From NCBI GenBank assembly GCA_964370085.1, contig CAYJHI010000012.1, positions 1-27,034 on the forward strand: a DNA stretch of 27,034 nucleotides, in the 5' to 3' direction. The notes beneath the pieces were generated by a model. That model did not search any database and was not told the DNA's origin. It saw only the letters and a program-made list of their open reading frames with translations. Of this stretch, positions 21,916 through 27,034 are shown piece after piece. Position 1 is the stretch's first letter. Each line of letters begins with the position of its first letter. The stretch comes from CARZYU01 sp964370085 (GTDB lineage Bacteria; Bacillota_I; Bacilli_A; RF39; UBA660). Made by a program: the position numbers and the translations under genes.

Positions 21916-22755
21916 ATGGGTGGAATAATTGTAATTGATAAAGAAAAAGACTTTACATCAAGAGATGTAGTCAATATTATCTCTAAAAATATAGGAACTA
22001 AAAAAGTAGGACACACAGGTACACTAGATCCACTTGCAACAGGCGTATTAGTAGTAGCATTTGGCGTTGGTACTAAGGTTATAGAGTACTTAATGAGTGA
22101 TGATAAAGAATATGTTGCAACTGTTCAAATAGGAGTAGAAACAGATACTTTAGATATTGAAGGAGAAGTTTTAAAAGAAAATAACAAACAAATTATTGAT
22201 CAAGGAAAACTAGAAAAAGTCATAAAATCGTATCAGAAGACCTATAAACAACAAGTTCCCAAATACTCAGCAGTGTCCGTCAATGGTAAAAGATTATATC
22301 ATTATGCCCGTAATAACGAAGAAGTTATATTACCTGAAAAAGAAGTAACCATCAAAAGTATTAAGTTATTAGAAACTACTGATAAAACTTTTAGTTTTAG
22401 TTGTACGGTAACAAAAGGAACCTATATTAGAAGTTTAATTAGAGATATTCTAGTTGATTTAGATTTAATAGGTACGATGAGTTCTCTAAGAAGAACAAGA
22501 CAAGGAAATTTTACTTTAGAGTGTGCCACTAAGGTAAAAGATAATAACTATCATATTTTAGATATAAAAGAAGCTCTATCATTTCCAAAATTAGTCGTTG
22601 ATGATGATATAAAAAGAAAAGTTCTTAATGGAGTTGCTATACCTAACAATGATAATTATGAAAATTTAGTTATGATTTTAGATCAAGAAGAAAATTTAAT
22701 TGCCATCTATAAAAATAAAGATAATATCTTAAAAGCAGAAAAAGTATTTAATTAG
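21916..22755 (+). CDS. truB: tRNA pseudouridine-55 synthase TruB
   Basis: Converts U55 of the tRNA T-loop to pseudouridine. The 279 residues include the catalytic motif HTGTLDPLATG (33-43) with the nucleophile D38, YSAVSVNGKRLY (substrate loop) and KGTYIRSLIRD. A C-terminal extension of about 70 residues is compatible with a small PUA-like or Bacillus-type tail. It keeps the usual place downstream of rbfA, though with its own promoter and the unknown gene in between. The usual next gene, ribF, is replaced by a DUF1653 gene and an envelope acylation cassette. Confidence 0.96.
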   Translation: MGGIIVIDKEKDFTSRDVVNIISKNIGTKKVGHTGTLDPLATGVLVVAFGVGTKVIEYLMSDDKEYVATVQIGVETDTLDIEGEVLKENNKQIIDQGKLEKVIKSYQKTYKQQVPKYSAVSVNGKRLYHYARNNEEVILPEKEVTIKSIKLLETTDKTFSFSCTVTKGTYIRSLIRDILVDLDLIGTMSSLRRTRQGNFTLECATKVKDNNYHILDIKEALSFPKLVVDDDIKRKVLNGVAIPNNDNYENLVMILDQEENLIAIYKNKDNILKAEKVFN

Positions 22756-22763
22756 GAGGACAT

Positions 22764-23000
22764 ATGGAAGTAAAAGTAAATCACTTGTATCGACACTTCA
22801 AAGGAATGTTATATATCGTCGAGGATATCGTCTATCACAGTGAAACACAAGAAAAAATGGTTCTCTACCGTGCTTTATACGGAGAAAGAAAATTATGGGT
22901 TCGCCCTTACGATATGTTCATATCAAAAGTAGATAAAGAAAAGTATAAAGAAGTAAAAGAGGAATATAGTTTTACTTTAATCGAAGATAATCAAATATAA
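22764..23000 (+). CDS. DUF1653 family protein
   Basis: 78-residue soluble protein of the DUF1653 family, recognised by the pattern YRHFKGMLYIVEDIVYHSETQEKMVLYRALYGERKLWVRPYDMF. The family is a small beta-barrel-like domain of unknown function, common in bacteria. It starts 8 bases after truB with an AGGAGG site, so it is co-transcribed. The C-terminal extension after residue 52 is charged and variable. No function can be assigned. Confidence 0.88.
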   Translation: MEVKVNHLYRHFKGMLYIVEDIVYHSETQEKMVLYRALYGERKLWVRPYDMFISKVDKEKYKEVKEEYSFTLIEDNQI

Positions 23001-23010
23001 AGGAGAAATT

Positions 23011-23781
23011 ATGAAAAAAATATTAATAATGGTCTTAGGAGTATTCCTAATAACTGGTTGTAACCAAAATATAGAGTTGGATTTAGAAACAATTGAAACA
23101 AAATTAGATAACTTAACAACAGATACATTGTCGATTCAAAGTGTTGATTACATGAAAACAGAAGCATTTGAAGAAATGACAAACATTTACGATTATGAAT
23201 TCGGAGATATCTTCGGATTAGATAATACCTTAGTAGAAAGCTATAATGTCTTATACAATGCTGATACTAAACAACTATTAGCAATCTTTAAACCGACAGA
23301 TAATAATAAAGATGCATTAGAAACTAGTTTTTCTAACTTCACTGATACCTTAGACAATGTTCTACACACAGAATACGAAGGTTATGTTATTTATATCTCA
23401 TCAAATGATAATGATAAAGTATTAGAAGAAATCCAAAATACTAAAGAACCATTATTTCCAGCTATGAGTAAAGTAGAAAAAGAATCTTTAGAATTAACTT
23501 TAGGAATCAAAGAAGAAGAAGTAGAAGAAGTACTTTTCAAAATGCCAATGATGATGACTAATTCTGCTACATATATAATTATTAAACCAACAGAAGGTAA
23601 TAAAGAAATAGTAGAAGAGAAAGTAAATACTTATATGGAAAATTTAGAACAAAATTGGTCTACATACTTACCAGATCAATATGAATTAGTTAAAGATAGA
23701 ACAGAAGAGGAAATAGGAGAATACTTAGTTTATATTATTTCAAATGATAACGAAAAAGTATTAGAAGCGATTAAAAACTAA
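23011..23781 (+). CDS. DUF4358 lipoprotein with two repeats
   Basis: 256-residue lipoprotein: signal peptide MKKILIMVLGVFLITGC with the lipidated Cys at 17, so it is probably anchored on the outer face of the membrane. The mature part contains two DUF4358-like units, about 25-145 and 146-256. Each ends in the same way: YVIYISSNDNDKVLEEIQN and YLVYIISNDNEKVLEAIKN. The second unit has the fuller family pattern (FKMPMMMTNSATYIIIKP, YLPDQYELVKD). DUF4358 proteins often lie beside MBOAT acyltransferase genes, as here, where the stop shares one base with the acyltransferase start. A role in the same O-acylation system is inferred from that. Confidence 0.8.
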   Translation: MKKILIMVLGVFLITGCNQNIELDLETIETKLDNLTTDTLSIQSVDYMKTEAFEEMTNIYDYEFGDIFGLDNTLVESYNVLYNADTKQLLAIFKPTDNNKDALETSFSNFTDTLDNVLHTEYEGYVIYISSNDNDKVLEEIQNTKEPLFPAMSKVEKESLELTLGIKEEEVEEVLFKMPMMMTNSATYIIIKPTEGNKEIVEEKVNTYMENLEQNWSTYLPDQYELVKDRTEEEIGEYLVYIISNDNEKVLEAIKN

Positions 23782-25115
23782 TGGTTTTTAGTAGCATTCC
23801 TTTTCTTTTTTTCTTTTTACCAATCTTTTTATTATTATATTTTCTACTACCTTGGAAAAATATAATTTTATTAATAAGTAGTTTAATCTTCTATGCCTGG
23901 GGAGAACCAGTTTATATAATCTTAATGGTTTTCTCATCAATTACTGATTATACGATAGGAAGATTACTTGCTAAAAAGAAACAAAGAAGATATTTAGTTC
24001 TATCAATTATAATTAATCTATCTTTATTACTATTCTTTAAATATAGTGATTTCTTAATTGCAAATATTAATAATTTATTAAATATAAATATTCCTCTATT
24101 AGAGTTAGGATTACCAATAGGTATTAGTTTCTTTACTTTTCAAACAATGAGTTATTCTATAGATGTATACAGAAAAAAGGTGAAAGCAGAGAAAAACTTT
24201 TTAAACTTTATGATGTATGTATCAATGTTTCCACAGTTAATCGCAGGACCTATAGTAAGGTATCAAGATATAAGTAAAGAGTTAGAAAACAGAACTCCTA
24301 ATCTTAAAGAAGGTGGAATAAGATTTCTAAATGGTTTGTTTAAAAAAGTTTTATTAGCAAACAATTTAGGTTATATTTTCACTATCTTAACTAGTACTAG
24401 TGAAATATCTGTTTTATCATCATGGTTAGCAGCAATATGCTTTACTTTACAAATTTATTTTGATTTCTCAGGTTATAGTGATATGGCAATAGGATTAGGA
24501 AAAATACTAGGATTTAATTATCCGGAAAACTTTAATTATCCATTCATATCAAAAAGCATTACAGAATTTTGGCGTAGATGGCATATAACTTTATCGTCGT
24601 GGTTTAAAGACTATGTTTATATACCATTAGGAGGCAATAAATTTAAACCTATTAGAAATTTACTAATCGTTTGGTTTTTAACGGGGTTATGGCATGGAGC
24701 AAGTTGGAATTTTATTATATGGGGGTTATATTTTGCAATTTTATTAATCTTAGAAAAGTATTTATTAAAAAAACTTCTAACTAAGATGCCAAACGTCATA
24801 AAACATCTAACAACTATTGTTTTAATCATAATTAGTTTTTATATATTTGCTTTTGATAATATGGATAGTTTATTAACCTTTTTACCAACACTTATTGGAA
24901 TAGGTGCGACTTCTTTTATAGACAACCAATTTCTATTTTACATCACTACTAATATTTATCTAATAGTCATTGCTATTATTCTATCGACTCCTATTTTAAA
25001 AGAAAGGATTAAGTACAATTGGATTATATACATTGTTTATCTAATATTATTTATCATTACTATTTCTTTTTTAGTAAGTGATACGTATAATCCTTTTTTA
25101 TACTTTAGGTTTTAA
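23781..25115 (+). CDS. MBOAT O-acyltransferase, AlgI/DltB type
   Basis: 444-residue membrane protein with about eleven helices, of the AlgI/DltB branch that passes acyl groups across the membrane to extracellular polysaccharides or wall polymers. Key features are FFKYSDF, PIGISFFTFQTMSYSIDVYR, FPQLIAGPIVRY, the conserved H268 in EFWRRWHITLSSWFKDYVYIPLGG and the catalytic H305 in TGLWHGASWNF. It is flanked by a DUF4358 lipoprotein and a DHHW/AlgX-like protein, the standard arrangement of Firmicute O-acetylation cassettes. No dltA/dltC genes are present, so D-alanylation is unlikely. The polymer acetylated is unknown. Confidence 0.93.
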   Translation: MVFSSIPFLFFFLPIFLLLYFLLPWKNIILLISSLIFYAWGEPVYIILMVFSSITDYTIGRLLAKKKQRRYLVLSIIINLSLLLFFKYSDFLIANINNLLNINIPLLELGLPIGISFFTFQTMSYSIDVYRKKVKAEKNFLNFMMYVSMFPQLIAGPIVRYQDISKELENRTPNLKEGGIRFLNGLFKKVLLANNLGYIFTILTSTSEISVLSSWLAAICFTLQIYFDFSGYSDMAIGLGKILGFNYPENFNYPFISKSITEFWRRWHITLSSWFKDYVYIPLGGNKFKPIRNLLIVWFLTGLWHGASWNFIIWGLYFAILLILEKYLLKKLLTKMPNVIKHLTTIVLIIISFYIFAFDNMDSLLTFLPTLIGIGATSFIDNQFLFYITTNIYLIVIAIILSTPILKERIKYNWIIYIVYLILFIITISFLVSDTYNPFLYFRF

Positions 25116-25116
25116 T

Positions 25117-26196
25117 GTGAAAAAAATAATTATTACAATAACTGCTATCATATTTATTATAATTAGTCTTTTTCTTATACTACCTAAAAATAGCTTTAGT
25201 GAAAACGAAAATCGTTATTTACAAGAAGTTCCAGCATTTTCTGTTGATAGTCTATTAGAAGGGGAATATATAGAGGACTTAGAAAATTATATGACTGATC
25301 ATTTTCCTCTAAGAGATATCTTTTTAACGATTAACAGTAATATTTTATTATTTTTTAATCAAAAAGAGATAAATGATGTATATATAGGAGATGATAATTA
25401 CCTTTTCTTGCAAGATAAAGGCCAAGGAAAGACAGATGACTTAATAAATGTTTTAAATAAGTTCGATCTTCTGTATAATGGGCAAATACAACTGATGTTG
25501 GTGCCTTCCAGTGGTTTAATCAATCAAGATAAACTACCAGAGTACATTACATATCAAGAACAAGACAATAGAATGAATCTTATTTATGAAAGTGTTACTA
25601 TTGATACAATTGATATAAGAGATTCATTAATAGAAGGTAATAAAACCCATCAAATGTATTATAAATTAGATCATCATTATACAACATATGGAGCATATTA
25701 TAGTTATTTAGAGTATTGTAAATACAATGGTATAGAAGCTAGTCCTTTAACATTGGATAAAATTAGTTCGAATTTCAAAGGAACTCTTTATTCGAAAACT
25801 AATCTCTATCATTATCCAAGTGATGACATCTATTATTATCCATTAACAAAAGAAGTAACAGTTAATTATAATAATGAAGAGATAAATACCCTTTATTTTA
25901 AAGAACACTTAGATACTAAAGATCAATATTCTTACTTTTTAGATGGAAATCATCCATTGATGACCATTGAAACAGATAATGCTAATAAAGAAGAAATATT
26001 GATAATAAAAGATAGTTATGCCAATAGTTTTGTTCCATTTCTAACAGAACATTATAGTAAGATACATTTAATTGATTTAAGATTTTACAACTTAGATGTA
26101 ACTGAATACTTAAAGGAAAATAATATTTCTAATGTTTTGATACTATATGGAATAAATGACCTAGATGATGATCCTGGAATTTATAAATTAAAATAA
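25117..26196 (+). CDS. DHHW/AlgX-like SGNH-fold O-acyltransfer protein
   Basis: 359 residues. An N-terminal membrane anchor (4-23) is followed by an extracytoplasmic domain beginning FSENENRYLQEVPAFS and FPLRD, both typical of DHHW proteins. The signature itself reads LDHHYTTYG (D185, H186, H187) with Tyr instead of the usual Trp. A later IIKDSYANSF supplies the probable catalytic Ser, as in AlgJ/AlgX SGNH hydrolase-like enzymes that accept acyl groups from an MBOAT partner. The start is GTG at 25117, one base after the MBOAT stop, giving the usual MKKIII beginning. The weak ribosome-binding site suggests coupling. An upstream in-frame GTG at 25078 is less likely. Confidence 0.87.
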   Translation: MKKIIITITAIIFIIISLFLILPKNSFSENENRYLQEVPAFSVDSLLEGEYIEDLENYMTDHFPLRDIFLTINSNILLFFNQKEINDVYIGDDNYLFLQDKGQGKTDDLINVLNKFDLLYNGQIQLMLVPSSGLINQDKLPEYITYQEQDNRMNLIYESVTIDTIDIRDSLIEGNKTHQMYYKLDHHYTTYGAYYSYLEYCKYNGIEASPLTLDKISSNFKGTLYSKTNLYHYPSDDIYYYPLTKEVTVNYNNEEINTLYFKEHLDTKDQYSYFLDGNHPLMTIETDNANKEEILIIKDSYANSFVPFLTEHYSKIHLIDLRFYNLDVTEYLKENNISNVLILYGINDLDDDPGIYKLK

Positions 26197-26211
26197 ATAT
26201 AAGGAGAACAA

Positions 26212-26706
26212 ATGAATATTAACAACAGAGTAGGAGCAGTATTAAACTTATATCCAGAAATGATAATCAATATCGATAGTAGTCAAATAACAGGATTTGA
26301 TCAAAATCAAGGAGTTTCGTTTCATTTAGGTAATGAAGGAAAAACACTACTAGTAGACACAAATAATAATGATATTGATGCCTTTTTAGGTCTTAAAGAA
26401 ATATTAGGAAAATGGCAAAGTAATACAAAAAGAGCAGATGATAAAGGCGTAATTGAACAAATATATGCAATATATCCAAGTATGCGCATACGCATTCAAA
26501 AAGATATTGTTGTCGGATTAGTAGAAAATTATGCTGGTAATACATCATTTTCTATTACAGAAGAAGAATCAAAATTAACTGATACTTCATACGGTGAAGA
26601 AGATGAATTGATTCACCTTAATACTATTATTAAAAGATGGCATAAAGATTTATATCCTAGTAAACAATATCAAAAAAGTAATAATAGAGAAAGAAAGAAC
26701 GCATAA
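26212..26706 (+). CDS. Unknown protein made of two diverged repeats
   Basis: 164 residues, not recognised. Two halves align with each other: residues 7-69 and 80-143. Shared landmarks are NLYPEMIINIDSSQITGF with AIYPSMRIRIQKDIVVGL, then GVSFHL with NTSFSI, and LKEILGKWQ with LNTIIKRWH. Each unit looks like a helix, a beta pair, then a helix ending in an invariant Trp. No signal peptide or membrane segment, and the tail is basic. An AAGGAGAA site precedes the ATG. It follows the acylation cassette by 15 bases and ends in a terminator, so it is the last gene of the truB transcript. Confidence 0.75.
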   Translation: MNINNRVGAVLNLYPEMIINIDSSQITGFDQNQGVSFHLGNEGKTLLVDTNNNDIDAFLGLKEILGKWQSNTKRADDKGVIEQIYAIYPSMRIRIQKDIVVGLVENYAGNTSFSITEEESKLTDTSYGEEDELIHLNTIIKRWHKDLYPSKQYQKSNNRERKNA

Positions 26707-26721
26707 ATTGTGTTTTTTTCT
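26694..26721 (+). terminator. Terminator after the repeat protein
   Basis: AAAGAACGCA (26694-26703) pairs with TGTGTTTTTT (26709-26718), including G-T pairs, around a five-base loop that holds most of the stop codon. The T tract continues the stem. Confidence 0.65.
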
Positions 26722-26739
26722 ATTATAACCAAATAAACC

Positions 26740-26768
26740 TTGCCAAAACTACTAAAATATAGTATATT
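26740..26768 (+). promoter_or_regulatory. rpsO: Promoter of rpsO
   Basis: TTGCCA (26740-26745), 17-bp spacer, TATATT (26763-26768). One mismatch in each hexamer. Predicted start near 26775. Confidence 0.65.
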
Positions 26769-26774
26769 ATTAGT

Positions 26775-26857
26775 GCTTACCTCATCGTGGTACAAAATAT
26801 TCTTCCGAATTTGTACTAGGTTGTAGGTGAATTATAAGAAGAAAGGAAGTGTTAATA
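26775..26857 (+). promoter_or_regulatory. Structured S15 leader, probable autoregulatory element
   Basis: An outer helix TTACCT with AGGTGA (about 26777-26782 and 26824-26831) encloses a strong hairpin GTACAAA...TTTGTAC (26790-26817) capped by ATTC-TTCC-GAAT. The AAAGGAAG ribosome-binding site follows. Firmicute rpsO leaders fold into S15-binding structures that repress their own translation, and this leader has the expected place, size and branched helix pattern. Exact class not determined. Confidence 0.6.
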
Positions 26858-27034
26858 ATGGCATTAACAAAAATCAAAAAAGAAGAAATAGTAAAAAAAT
26901 TCGCTAAGACTGCAAATGATACAGGATCAGCTGAAGTACAAATCGCTATTTTAACAGAAGAAATTAATGTATTAACTAGTCACTTAAAAGAACACATTCA
27001 TGATTATCATTCAAGACGTGGACTTTTAATGAAA
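26858..27034 (+). CDS. rpsO: 30S ribosomal protein S15, partial at window end
   Basis: First 59 residues of S15, which binds 16S rRNA helices h20-h22 early in 30S assembly. MALTKIKKEEIVKKFAKTAN, GSAEVQIAILTEEINVLTSHL and HDYHSRRGLLMK are all family-typical; DYHSRRGLL contains the rRNA-contacting residues. The gene runs off the right edge with about 30 residues missing. In Bacilli pnp normally follows, which cannot be checked here. Confidence 0.97.
   Translation, partial: MALTKIKKEEIVKKFAKTANDTGSAEVQIAILTEEINVLTSHLKEHIHDYHSRRGLLMK

Noticed and set aside
1..27034. CRISPR arrays, transposase genes, tRNA or rRNA genes and prophage
   Set aside because: Looked for by eye on both strands; no repeat-spacer pattern, transposase motifs, integrase or cloverleaf sequences were found.

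Overview
The window comes from a very AT-rich (roughly 30 % GC by eye) low-GC Gram-positive chromosome that uses the standard genetic code: at least one gene stops with TGA and Trp is TGG, so it is not a code-4 mollicute. A CotY/CotZ-family coat protein, a KinB-like orphan sensor kinase behind two exact tandem Spo0A boxes, a second coat-like Tyr/Pro-rich protein and a SpoIIIE/FtsK translocase indicate an endospore-former or a recent descendant. The nusA-infB-truB-rpsO and spoIIIE-ymfF-ymfH neighbourhoods are Bacilli-like but reduced and rearranged, which fits a gut Bacilli lineage of the Erysipelotrichales/RF39 kind. That placement is inference.

Layout. 1-5740: an ftsK/spoIIIE-deoD-ymfF-ymfH run ending in a strong terminator. 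5740-8470: a two-gene ABC exporter plus a small acidic coiled-coil protein. 8470-9570 (minus): a RodA/FtsW-type SEDS polymerase. 9570-10930: a short unknown gene, a spore coat gene, then a 570-base stretch without conventional genes. That stretch holds a small plus-strand RNA and, convergent with it across a shared hairpin, a 26-residue membrane peptide gene with a very strong ribosome-binding site. 10930-12590: an unknown all-helical protein and a membrane-anchored PTS EIIB-like domain without its cysteine. 12590-14155: the Spo0A-box promoter, the KinB-like kinase and a convergent coat-like gene. 14200-15340: an M29 aminopeptidase. 15335-16956 (minus): a CPBP membrane protease-like gene and a membrane-anchored metallophosphoesterase.

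16975-23000 is the translation/transcription core: a shortened rimP, nusA, rnpM, infB and rbfA, then an unknown minus-strand gene, then truB and a DUF1653 gene. ylxQ and ylxP are missing from their usual places. 23011-26196 is a surface O-acylation cassette (DUF4358 lipoprotein, MBOAT acyltransferase, DHHW/AlgX-like protein) sitting between truB and rpsO, where ribF normally lies. The window ends in rpsO, preceded by a structured leader.

Genes are tightly packed, with one- to eleven-base overlaps inside operons. Terminators often overlap stop codons or serve both strands. Three divergent gene pairs share compact promoter regions, and at 21847-21897 the two near-consensus -35 boxes overlap.
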